Source: Flavobacterium sp. CECT 9288 | GTDB taxonomy: Bacteria; Bacteroidota; Bacteroidia; Flavobacteriales; Flavobacteriaceae | Length of the DNA stretch: 64,000 nucleotides | NCBI RefSeq assembly: GCF_918731615.1 | Contig: NZ_OU957226.1 | Span: 1,364,001-1,428,000, forward strand | Direction of reading: 5' to 3' | Part shown: piece by piece, positions 7,321 to 14,727 of the stretch | Numbering within the stretch: the stretch's first letter is position 1 | Layout: every line of letters begins with the position of its first letter | Position numbers and translations under genes: made by a program | Notes under the pieces: model-generated | The model's database searches: none | Seen by the model: the letters and a program-made list of their open reading frames with translations, nothing else | What the model was told of the DNA's origin: nothing

Positions 7321-8421
7321 TTATAATTTTAATTGATCAATATCATTATGATGAACTTTTTGAGTGACAGTTCCTTTATCTAGAATTATGATACTTGGAT
7401 TTGCTCTTTCAATGGTTTTGACCGTAATTGCATCACAAAAATAAAAGTCAAATGTAAAATTGAATTTTTTCTTGGCAGACTCTAGTTTTTCCGGAGTAGA
7501 GGCAGTTAAACCAACTACTTTATATCCTTTGGTTACAGCTTGTTGTTTTAGTTTTTCTACTTTTTGCATCCCAGTTGCGTCGGCTAAATCTAAGTCATAC
7601 GCTGTAATCATGATGAGTTTTGGTTCTTGAAGAAATTCATCCTTATAATCAGTGTCTTCTTTTTCCATTGTGAAATCATGAATAGGAGGTACGTACCCTT
7701 CAGAAATTACTTTGTCTTTACGATCCACAAAAACAGCACCCTCAGGAATTGACATTAAATCTTTTTCGGTAAATTCTTTTTCTACACCACCCACTTTGTA
7801 AATGAATATCATTTCAACAACTGATTTTTGAGCACCATCAGGAATTCGCATTCCTTTTTGAATGTTATTCCCTACTTTGTAAGGTCTAAAATCAATTATT
7901 GGTAAATGGTTAAGTACCCAATAACCCATGAAGCAACAAGCTAAGATACTCAATATAAAAATAACGTTTTGAAGAATTCCAGGAAATAATGGATTTACTA
8001 GTTTTTTGTTGAAAAATAAGACAAGTATAAAGAATAGTAATACAATGTCTTTAGTGAAGGATTGCCAAGGTGTTAGTTTTAAAGCGTCGCCAAAACAACC
8101 ACAATCTTTGACTACATTAAAATAAGCAGAGTAAAAGGTCAAGAAAGTAAATAAAACAATTAGTATAAGTAAACTCCAAATTGTAAATTTAGATTTGTAA
8201 CCAATGAGCAACATGATCCCTAAAACTACCTCTAGAATCACCAGGAATAAGGCAAGTGATAATGAAAGCGGTATAAAAATAGGCATATTAAACACGGGCT
8301 CGCTAAAATATTCCGCTAGTTTGTATGAAAAGCCTATCGGATCGTTGAGTTTTATCAATCCTGAAATAATGAATAGGATTCCAACAAAAATTCTTGAAAA
8401 TTGAGTTATTATATTTTTCAT
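7321..8421 (-). CDS. DoxX/MauE-type membrane protein fused to a thioredoxin-like domain (BT_3928 family)
   Basis: A 366-residue protein in two parts. Residues 1-150 hold four membrane helices of the DoxX/MauE type, with the start FSRIFVGILFIISGLIKLNDP and CGCFGDAL, a motif shared with MauE-like proteins. After one more helix (about 150-170), the C-terminal 100 residues have a thioredoxin-like beta-alpha pattern but no CxxC. MauE-type proteins act in disulfide formation; the exact role of the BT_3928 family is unknown to me. It lies 19 bases after the DUF1599 gene on the same strand, opposite folP, a conserved Bacteroidota arrangement. Confidence 0.78.
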   Translation of the reverse strand: MKNIITQFSRIFVGILFIISGLIKLNDPIGFSYKLAEYFSEPVFNMPIFIPLSLSLALFLVILEVVLGIMLLIGYKSKFTIWSLLILIVLFTFLTFYSAYFNVVKDCGCFGDALKLTPWQSFTKDIVLLFFILVLFFNKKLVNPLFPGILQNVIFILSILACCFMGYWVLNHLPIIDFRPYKVGNNIQKGMRIPDGAQKSVVEMIFIYKVGGVEKEFTEKDLMSIPEGAVFVDRKDKVISEGYVPPIHDFTMEKEDTDYKDEFLQEPKLIMITAYDLDLADATGMQKVEKLKQQAVTKGYKVVGLTASTPEKLESAKKKFNFTFDFYFCDAITVKTIERANPSIIILDKGTVTQKVHHNDIDQLKL

Positions 8422-8440
8422 ATTGAGTACTTAGTAGTTC

Positions 8441-8986
8441 TTATTTATTTCCAAAACCCATTAAAATTAAGGCAAAAACAGCATAATTTATCATGTCTTG
8501 ATAATTAGCATCTATGCCTTCAGAGACTAATGTTTTTCCTTTATTGTCTTCAATTTGCTTCACGCGAAGTAATTTTTGTAAAATCAAATCAGTAAGAGAA
8601 CTTACGCGCATTTCACGCCATGCTTCTCCATAATCATGATTTTTATCCTCCATGAGTTTTTTAGTCAATTCAATTTTAGCATCGTATAATTGAGTAGCAT
8701 GTGTCACTTCTAAATCGGGTTGATCTACCACTCCAAGCTCTAGTTGAATCAAAGCCATGATGGAGTAGTTTATAATTCCTATAAATTCACCAGTTTCATC
8801 TTCATCAATTTTACGAACTTCATTTTCTTGTAAACTTCTAATTCTTTGGGCTTTGATGTAAATTTGATCTGTTAACGAAGGAAGTCTAAGTATGCGCCAT
8901 GCACAACCGTAATCTTTCATTTTATTAACAAATAGGGTTCTACAGATGGTTATAACCCCGTCATATTCTTTTGAAGTATTCTTCAT
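8441..8986 (-). CDS. DUF1599 domain protein with two tandem domain copies
   Basis: A 181-residue soluble protein built from two similar halves: KMKDYGCAWRILRLPSLTDQ near residue 19, and KNHDYGEAWREMRVSSLTD near residue 118, each followed by a helix with the pattern INY(S/A)(I/V)(M/F)ALI. This is the DUF1599 family (Pfam PF07659, which I recall as nucleotide modification associated domain 1). No enzymatic activity is known to me. The start is the ATG at 8986; the longer frame reaching 9106 runs through the promoter and overlaps folP's leader. It is divergent from folP and co-directional with the DoxX-fusion gene. Confidence 0.82.
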   Translation of the reverse strand: MKNTSKEYDGVITICRTLFVNKMKDYGCAWRILRLPSLTDQIYIKAQRIRSLQENEVRKIDEDETGEFIGIINYSIMALIQLELGVVDQPDLEVTHATQLYDAKIELTKKLMEDKNHDYGEAWREMRVSSLTDLILQKLLRVKQIEDNKGKTLVSEGIDANYQDMINYAVFALILMGFGNK

Positions 8987-9016
8987 TATTGATGTATATT
9001 TGTATTCAAATTTTTT

Positions 9017-9047
9017 CAAAAGTAAAGAATTAAGATTGAAGTACAAA
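9017..9047 (-). promoter_or_regulatory. Putative -33/-7 promoter of the DUF1599/DoxX-fusion operon
   Basis: Reading the minus strand, TTTG (9047-9044), 19 bases, then TACTTTTG (9024-9017), 30 bases before the ATG at 8986. It is a full match to the Bacteroidota consensus and supports the shorter start of the DUF1599 gene. Confidence 0.68.
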
Positions 9048-9145
9048 GTACAAAAACGCTTAACCATACTTTGATTATCATGCTTGAATGTAAATGATGT
9101 TGGCATTTGAACTTTTACCTACAAACGAACACTGAAAAACACAAA

Positions 9146-9970
9146 ATGACTATTAATTGTAAAGGATTACTTATTGAATTATCAACGCCCAAAGTAATGG
9201 GAGTTTTAAATGTAACACCTAATTCTTTTTTTGATGGAGGAAAATATAAAAATGAATCGGATATTCTTTCTCAAGTTGAGAAAATGCGAATTGAGGGTGC
9301 AAGTTTTATAGATATTGGTGCGTATTCAAGTAAACCAAATGCTGAATTTGTTTCGGAAAAGGAAGAGATTTCTAGAGTTGTGCCTGTTGTAGATTTGGTT
9401 CTAAAACATTTTCCTGATACAATTCTTTCCATAGATACTTTTAGAAGCGAAGTTGCTCGGGCCACACTTGAGAATGGCGCAGCCCTAATAAACGATATTT
9501 CCGCAGGGAATTTAGATACTAAAATGCTTGAAACCATCGCTAAGTATAACGTTCCTTATATAATGATGCACATGCGGGGAAATCCTCAAACCATGCAAAC
9601 ACTCACGGACTATCATGATATTGTAAAAGAAATGATGTTTTATTTTTCTGAAAAAGTAGCATTTGCAAGAAGTTTGGGGATTAATGATATAATTGTTGAT
9701 CCAGGCTTTGGCTTTGCCAAGACTACTGCTCAAAACTTTGATGTTTTTAGTAAGTTAGAATTGTTTTCTAGTTTAAATGTACCTCTTTTAGTAGGGGTTT
9801 CCAGAAAATCAATGATTTACAAAACACTAAATACTACGGCGCAGGACGCGCTCAACGGTACAACCGTTATGAATACTTTGGCATTGACCAAGGGTGCCAA
9901 AATTCTACGCGTACACGATGTTAAAGAAGCTATGGAATGTGTGACTTTGTACAACAAACTTAATTCTTAA
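9146..9970 (+). CDS. folP: Dihydropteroate synthase
   Basis: A 274-residue TIM-barrel enzyme that joins 6-hydroxymethyl-dihydropterin pyrophosphate and p-aminobenzoate in folate synthesis; it is the sulfonamide target. Visible motifs are VMGVLNVTPNSFFDGG (pterin/pyrophosphate loop), SIDTF, the NDIS strand, DPGFGFAKT and GVSRKS. I choose the ATG at 9146 because the earlier codon at 9107 adds 13 residues unlike the family. The gene is divergent from the DUF1599 gene and followed after 3 bases by a small lipoprotein gene. Confidence 0.95.
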   Translation: MTINCKGLLIELSTPKVMGVLNVTPNSFFDGGKYKNESDILSQVEKMRIEGASFIDIGAYSSKPNAEFVSEKEEISRVVPVVDLVLKHFPDTILSIDTFRSEVARATLENGAALINDISAGNLDTKMLETIAKYNVPYIMMHMRGNPQTMQTLTDYHDIVKEMMFYFSEKVAFARSLGINDIIVDPGFGFAKTTAQNFDVFSKLELFSSLNVPLLVGVSRKSMIYKTLNTTAQDALNGTTVMNTLALTKGAKILRVHDVKEAMECVTLYNKLNS

Positions 9971-9973
9971 AAG

Positions 9974-10594
9974 ATGAAATGTTTTATAGTTATTACACTA
10001 TTTGTGTTGGTTTCATGCGGAAAACAAGAGCAGGTTTTGTTACCAAAGTCTAATTTGACAATTGTTAGGGAGGTAAAGGATTTATCACCCATTTATATTT
10101 TTTTTGAGACAAAAGGCAAAGATACACTTGCAGTAGTGAATAGAAAAAACAGTATTATTTCGACCAATTGGATTGTAAATGTGGATAAACGCTTGCCGCT
10201 ACGACTCGTAATCCCAGAAATAATAAAATTGCAGCAAAAAAAGCGAGAAGATAAAGCACACAAGAATGAAAAGGCCGAAAATTATTATTCCTATGCAGAT
10301 ACGATCGGTAAAAATCTAGCTTTTATTCCTTTTACCAATGTGTATTATGAAATGGAAAAACCAATTGGAACCATCATATTTTTCAATAAGAATAATGAGA
10401 TTTTAATTGAGAACCAAGTTTATAAAAAAGAAAAGCTTAAAGACTTAATAAATAATGTTTTACCTAAAGATGTTGCAACTACTTTTTTATTTAGGTTTGA
10501 TAAAGATTTAAGCTTTGGGAGTTACATACAAAATAAAATCTTTATTGAAAATTTAAAACTAGAAATGAAAAGTAATCAGGAATTTATTTACTAA
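9974..10594 (+). CDS. Hypothetical lipoprotein downstream of folP
   Basis: A 206-residue protein I do not recognise. It starts with a short lipoprotein signal (MKCFIVITLFVLVSCGKQE, cysteine 15) and is otherwise hydrophilic and lysine-rich, with a mixed strand/helix pattern and no cysteines beyond the lipid anchor. The gene starts 3 bases after folP, so it is likely co-transcribed, but nothing in it suggests a role in folate synthesis. After the stop, short AAACTTTAAAC phrases fill the gap to the convergent rlmH gene. Confidence 0.75.
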   Translation: MKCFIVITLFVLVSCGKQEQVLLPKSNLTIVREVKDLSPIYIFFETKGKDTLAVVNRKNSIISTNWIVNVDKRLPLRLVIPEIIKLQQKKREDKAHKNEKAENYYSYADTIGKNLAFIPFTNVYYEMEKPIGTIIFFNKNNEILIENQVYKKEKLKDLINNVLPKDVATTFLFRFDKDLSFGSYIQNKIFIENLKLEMKSNQEFIY

Positions 10595-10633
10595 ACTTTA
10601 AACTTCAAACAAAGAAAACTTTAAACAAAATAA

Positions 10634-11107
10634 TTATTGATGATGATACGGTTCGTTTCTTAAAATCGTGAAGCCGCGATACAATTGCTCAATAAAAAAC
10701 AACCGAACCATTTGATGTGAGAAAGTCATTAACGACAGAGAAATTTTCCCTTGTGCTTTAGTATAAACAGTATCAGAAAAACCATAAGGACCACCAATAA
10801 CAAAAACTAAAGTTTTTACTCCAGAATTCATTTTCTTTTGAAGTTCTTCTGAAAAACGTACACTCGAAAAGGTTTTCCCATTTTCATCTAGCAAAATAAG
10901 TTGATCAGTAGGATTTATTTTTGCTAAAATCAATTCGCCTTCTTTCTCTTTTTGCTGACTTTCAGATAAATTCTTTACATTTTTGATGTCAGGAATAATT
11001 TCTAAATCAAATTTGATGTAAAAGGACAATCGTTTGGTGTAATCATTAATTAAAGATTGCAATTCTTTATTGTCTGTTTTGCCAATGGCTATTAGTTTAA
11101 TATTCAT
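10634..11107 (-). CDS. rlmH: 23S rRNA (pseudouridine-1915-N3)-methyltransferase RlmH
   Basis: A 157-residue SPOUT-class methyltransferase, the usual RlmH length. The trefoil-knot SAM site is seen as LVFVIGGPYGFS (about residues 100-111) and the family C-terminus as RGFTILRNEPYHHQ. It methylates N3 of pseudouridine 1915 in helix 69 of 23S rRNA. The upstream CIA30 gene is on the same strand, 56 bases away. Confidence 0.96.
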   Translation of the reverse strand: MNIKLIAIGKTDNKELQSLINDYTKRLSFYIKFDLEIIPDIKNVKNLSESQQKEKEGELILAKINPTDQLILLDENGKTFSSVRFSEELQKKMNSGVKTLVFVIGGPYGFSDTVYTKAQGKISLSLMTFSHQMVRLFFIEQLYRGFTILRNEPYHHQ

Positions 11108-11163
11108 CTGATTTTTTTATAATTCACACAGAAAAATTAAGTTTTATGTGGCGATTGTAATAT

Positions 11164-11655
11164 CTATATGACAGTAATGCTTTCTATTGCTAACTCAAAA
11201 GTCTCGTTTTTTTTATTGCCAATTAAGAAAGTAATTTCTTCTAAGTTTTCCCCGTTGTATTGCGGTAAGTTCAGTTTTTGACCTCTAAACGCTGGTTTTA
11301 ATTCATTGATGGGAATATTTACAGTTTGCCAATCTGTTGTGGTTTCAAATGCAAAAACATAAGAATGAGCTTCGCTTATTTTATTTTTAACCCGAAATTG
11401 GTATGCTTTTCCATCACCTTTCAATCTCACAGAAAATGACTTTGCATCTTGCAATGATAACGAATCAAAAGTGTATTTTAAAGCACAAAAACCACCGTTA
11501 TTCTCTAATGAAATAGTTCCGGTAAAGAGGCCTTTCCCATCGGTATTACAGATAATGGAACTATTAGATTCGCCACCCATCACAGAGTCGTTTACAATTC
11601 TCCAATGTGACAAGTCACAGCTATGATCAAAATGAAATAGCAGTAATGGTTCCAT
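11164..11655 (-). CDS. CIA30 family protein
   Basis: A 163-residue beta-rich protein of the CIA30 (NADH:ubiquinone oxidoreductase intermediate-associated protein 30) family, recognisable from WRIVNDSVMGGESNS near the N-terminus, then GGFCALKY and the WQTVNIPINELKPAFRG segment. The fold resembles a galactose-binding jelly roll. In bacteria the role is unknown; the link to complex I is from eukaryotic relatives only. There is no signal peptide, so it is probably cytoplasmic. It lies between the HGx3HRCD lipoprotein and rlmH on the same strand. Confidence 0.85.
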   Translation of the reverse strand: MEPLLLFHFDHSCDLSHWRIVNDSVMGGESNSSIICNTDGKGLFTGTISLENNGGFCALKYTFDSLSLQDAKSFSVRLKGDGKAYQFRVKNKISEAHSYVFAFETTTDWQTVNIPINELKPAFRGQKLNLPQYNGENLEEITFLIGNKKNETFELAIESITVI

Positions 11656-11688
11656 CTACAAGTCTATAAATAATTAAAGTCCTAACAA

Positions 11689-12144
11689 CTATTGTTTAGG
11701 CAATGGAGCTCCTACAGCAATATCACATCTATGGTTTTCTTGACCATGAGGAGGATTCATACCTTCGGGAGTAACAGTGTTTTCTGCAGGTTTTGTAACA
11801 GTTGTAACTGTGTTTACAGGTGCAGTTACAGTTTGTGGTTTAGGTGTTGGAGCGCTAGGAGCAGGAGTGCTTTTTAGAGGTGCACCTACAGGAATATCAC
11901 ATCGATGGCCTGGTTGTCCGTGTGCTGGATTCATTCCTTTTTGTACAGGAGCAGTATTTGGCACTGAGTTTGTTATTACTTTTTGTTGAGGCTGATTTGC
12001 AATTGCGGCTTCATTTTTCATTTGATTTCCCACTTCAGTAAATGGGACTACATTCTTTTTTAGAGTAGGAGCTGTTTCGGCTTCTTTTTTACAAGAAACA
12101 ATTAACAAGCTTGATAGGAGTGCTAAAGCGTATATTTTTTTCAT
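11689..12144 (-). CDS. Lipoprotein with two HGx3HRCD repeats
   Basis: A 151-residue lipoprotein (lipobox LLIVSC, cysteine 18) with a long Pro/Thr/Val/Gln-rich linker and two copies of one short motif: GMNPAHGQPGHRCDIPVGAP at 70-89 and GMNPPHGQENHRCDIAVGAP at 128-147, the second at the very C-terminus. Each repeat holds two histidines and one cysteine in fixed spacing (H-x4-H-x-C-D), which could bind a metal. I recall similar motifs in other flavobacterial lipoproteins but know no function. The linker suggests an extended, surface- or periplasm-exposed chain. It has its own promoter-like site. Confidence 0.8.
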   Translation of the reverse strand: MKKIYALALLSSLLIVSCKKEAETAPTLKKNVVPFTEVGNQMKNEAAIANQPQQKVITNSVPNTAPVQKGMNPAHGQPGHRCDIPVGAPLKSTPAPSAPTPKPQTVTAPVNTVTTVTKPAENTVTPEGMNPPHGQENHRCDIAVGAPLPKQ

Positions 12145-12166
12145 GATAGGTTCAAAAAATTCATTT

Positions 12167-12196
12167 CAAAGATACAAAATTCACAAAGTTTCACAA
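12167..12196 (-). promoter_or_regulatory. Putative -33/-7 promoter of the HGx3HRCD lipoprotein gene
   Basis: On the minus strand TTG, 19 bases, then TATCTTTG (12174-12167), 22 bases before the ATG at 12144. The -7 element is a full consensus match. Confidence 0.58.
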
Positions 12197-12402
12197 GGAG
12201 GCTTTCTTAAATTTCAAATCTTGTTGATGAATAGTTTCAAGTTTATAGGTGGTTGCTATTTTTTATTTGATTGATATTAAAAAAGAGGATTGTTCAAAAT
12301 ATCAATTGGTTACACATTTATATAATAGTTTTTTAAATAAGGCGCTTGAGATATTTTATTTTAGAGAAATAATATCTTACTTTAGCAGTTAAATTTTTTA
12401 CT

Positions 12403-13260
12403 ATGATTAGCGAAGAAAAATTTCAAGAAGAGTTACAATTACTTATCGAAAATGCCATTAGAGAGGATGTTGGGCCTGGTGATTACAGTTCTTTAGCTTG
12501 TATTCCTACAGCGGCAATTGGTAAAGCTAAATTATTAGTAAAAGAAAATGGTATCATTGCTGGAGTAGCATTTGCAAAAATGGTTTTTCAATATGTTGAT
12601 CCTAATTTGATTGTTGAAACTTTTATTGAAGATGGTGCTGCTGTGGTTAAAGGAGATGTTGTGTTTCATGTTTCGGGTAGTTCACAATCCATTTTAAAAT
12701 CGGAACGAGTGGTTTTGAATGCTATGCAACGCATGTCAGCTATAGCAACAAAAACTAAGAAGTTTGCTGCTTTGCTTGAAGGTACAAATACAAAAATTTT
12801 AGATACTAGAAAGACCACACCAGGCTTTAGAGCTTGTGAAAAATGGGCCGTAAAAATTGGAGGTGGTGAAAATCATCGCTTTGCCTTGTATGATATGATA
12901 ATGCTCAAGGATAATCATAATGATTTTGCAGGTGGCATTTCTTTGGCTATAGCCAAAACTAAATCTTTTCTCAAGGATAATTCTTTGGATTTAAAAATTA
13001 TAGTTGAAGCTAGAAATTTAGAAGAAATTAAAGAAATTTTGGAAAACGATGGTGTCTACAGAATATTGATCGATAACTTTAATTTTGAGGATACTAAAAA
13101 AGCAGTAGCTTTAATTGGATCTAAGTGTTTGACAGAATCATCAGGTAATATTAATGAAGAAACAATCCGTAATTATGCAGAGTGTGGCGTAAATTATATT
13201 TCATCAGGGGCTTTAACACATTCTGTTTACAACATGGACTTGAGTTTAAAAGCAATATGA
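12403..13260 (+). CDS. nadC: Nicotinate-nucleotide pyrophosphorylase (carboxylating)
   Basis: A 285-residue quinolinate phosphoribosyltransferase that turns quinolinate and PRPP into nicotinate mononucleotide in de novo NAD synthesis. The hallmark RKTTPGFRACEKWAVKIGGG with the following NHR forms the active site, and the ESSGNI(N)EETIRNYAECGVNYISSGALTHS segment is the usual C-terminal phosphate-binding region. No nadA or nadB is nearby. Its stop codon overlaps the start of the next gene (ATGA), so the two are translationally coupled. Confidence 0.96.
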   Translation: MISEEKFQEELQLLIENAIREDVGPGDYSSLACIPTAAIGKAKLLVKENGIIAGVAFAKMVFQYVDPNLIVETFIEDGAAVVKGDVVFHVSGSSQSILKSERVVLNAMQRMSAIATKTKKFAALLEGTNTKILDTRKTTPGFRACEKWAVKIGGGENHRFALYDMIMLKDNHNDFAGGISLAIAKTKSFLKDNSLDLKIIVEARNLEEIKEILENDGVYRILIDNFNFEDTKKAVALIGSKCLTESSGNINEETIRNYAECGVNYISSGALTHSVYNMDLSLKAI

Positions 13261-14165
13261 GTAAAAAAACAGAAGACAAATTACTTGAAATTCCTATTGT
13301 AAGGAATGTAGTTATAGGTTTAAAAAAAATAAAACTACCATGGCTACAAGGCTTGTCTCTTTATTATTTAATAGAGCTATACGTTATAGGAATTATTGAA
13401 AGTGCGGTAACTTATCATGCTAGTGCTGTTGCATTTAGTTTTTTTATGGCTTTGTTTCCGTTTGCGTTGTTCATATTAAATCTTATTCCATTCATACCTA
13501 TTGATGGTTTTCAAGAAGATTTTCTACTATTTGTAAAAGATGGAGTACCACCAAATACATATGATGCCATTTATAAAATTATAAGTGATATTTTGAATAA
13601 CAGTGACTCAGGTTTGTTGTCATCTGGATTTATTTTATCTATTTTTTTAATGGCAAATGGTTTAAATGGAATTTTAGGAGGTTTTGAAACCTCAAGGCAT
13701 GTGCTAGTAAAAAGAGGATTTATAAGGCAATATATAGTTGCTTTAGGAATGTCAATGTTGTTGTCTTTTTTGTTAATAGTAACGGTTGCAACAATCGTTG
13801 TATTTGAAGTACTTTTGCAAAAGACAGTTTTTAGTGATCAAATTCAATTGATAGTTCTAGGTAGGTATGCCTTTGTTATTTTGATGATTTTAATGACTAC
13901 TTCCATTTTGTTTAAATTTGGAACAAAACATGATAAAAATAGGGCTTTCATATCAATTGGTTCTGTTTTTACTACAATTTTGATCATTTTAGACTCGTAT
14001 CTATTTGGTATTTGGGTTGTAAAGTTTTCAAAATACAATGAATTATATGGTTCAATAGGAACTTTGTTGATATTGATGTTTTACATTTGGATCAATTGCA
14101 TGATTTTGCTTTTGGGATTTGAGTTGAATGCAACCATCAATAAGTTGAAATTAAAGAGTGAGTAA
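13257..14165 (+). CDS. YihY/BrkB family inner-membrane protein
   Basis: A 302-residue protein with about six membrane helices of the YihY (formerly called ribonuclease BN, or BrkB) family: AVTYHASAVAFSFFMALFPFALFIL near the start is the family signature, and the last helices contain LYGSIGTLLILMFYIWINC. The start is the ATG overlapping the nadC stop; the longer frame from 13182 is inside nadC. Function is unknown; relatives are described as possible transporters. The ATGA overlap points to an operon with nadC. Confidence 0.87.
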   Translation: MSKKTEDKLLEIPIVRNVVIGLKKIKLPWLQGLSLYYLIELYVIGIIESAVTYHASAVAFSFFMALFPFALFILNLIPFIPIDGFQEDFLLFVKDGVPPNTYDAIYKIISDILNNSDSGLLSSGFILSIFLMANGLNGILGGFETSRHVLVKRGFIRQYIVALGMSMLLSFLLIVTVATIVVFEVLLQKTVFSDQIQLIVLGRYAFVILMILMTTSILFKFGTKHDKNRAFISIGSVFTTILIILDSYLFGIWVVKFSKYNELYGSIGTLLILMFYIWINCMILLLGFELNATINKLKLKSE

Positions 14166-14228
14166 GTGTTTAATTATAAAAGCTGTTTTGGACAGCGTTG
14201 CCTTGTAAAAGGTACAAAAATCAAGAAA

Positions 14229-14657
14229 ATGAAAAATACGATTACAATTATTGCATTATTTTTTTCCGTGTGTTTTTATGGTCAAAATCAATCGGTTTTA
14301 GGAAAATGGAAAACTATTGATGATGAAACTGGTAAAGCCAAATCTATTGTAGAAATTTACGAACGATCAGGGATGATTTATGGTAAAATCATTGATATTA
14401 TTGATGTAGAAAAGAAGAAAAGTGTTTGTACAGCATGTACAGGAGAAGAGAAAAATAAACCTATTATGGGTTTAGTTATCATCAAAGGTCTTAAAAAAGA
14501 TGGTAAAGAATATAATTCAGGAAAAATCTTGGATCCGGTTACTGGTAAGCAGTATAAATGTTTTATTGCTCTTGAAGGGAATGACAAACTAAATGTTCGC
14601 GGTTACATTGGCGTATCTTTGTTTGGAAGAACTCAAACCTGGAATAGAGTTAGATAA
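14229..14657 (+). CDS. DUF2147 domain secreted protein
   Basis: A 142-residue protein with a signal peptide (IIALFFSVCFYGQ) and the DUF2147 fold: VLGKWKTIDDETGKAKSIV, a CTACTG cysteine pair, and the C-terminal LNVRGYIGVSLFGRTQTW. DUF2147 proteins are lipocalin-like beta barrels of the envelope with no assigned ligand. The ATG at 14229 is chosen because it starts a clean signal peptide; the earlier GTG at 14166 adds an unrelated 21 residues. The pair of cysteines (CxxC) may form a disulfide. Confidence 0.85.
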   Translation: MKNTITIIALFFSVCFYGQNQSVLGKWKTIDDETGKAKSIVEIYERSGMIYGKIIDIIDVEKKKSVCTACTGEEKNKPIMGLVIIKGLKKDGKEYNSGKILDPVTGKQYKCFIALEGNDKLNVRGYIGVSLFGRTQTWNRVR

Positions 14658-14667
14658 TAAAAACAAT

Positions 14668-14714
14668 AAGAGTTATGAGTTTACCGTATTACATAACTCA
14701 AACTCATAACTCTT
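14668..14714. repeat. 15-bp perfect inverted repeat between DUF2147 gene and priA
   Basis: AAGAGTTATGAGTTT (14668-14682) and AAACTCATAACTCTT (14700-14714) are exact reverse complements around a 17-base loop that itself contains a further CATAACTC copy. It could fold as a terminator stem, but no T-run follows. The phrase style resembles other intergenic repeats in this window. Confidence 0.75.
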
Positions 14715-14727
14715 AATTGTAAAATCG

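Noticed and set aside
9271..9733. Two minus-strand frames inside folP
   Set aside because: Both are shadows of a complete folP coding region.
11777..11989. Plus-strand frames opposite the HGx3HRCD lipoprotein gene
   Set aside because: They mirror the low-complexity Pro/Thr linker, and the minus-strand gene has a lipobox, duplicated motif and promoter.
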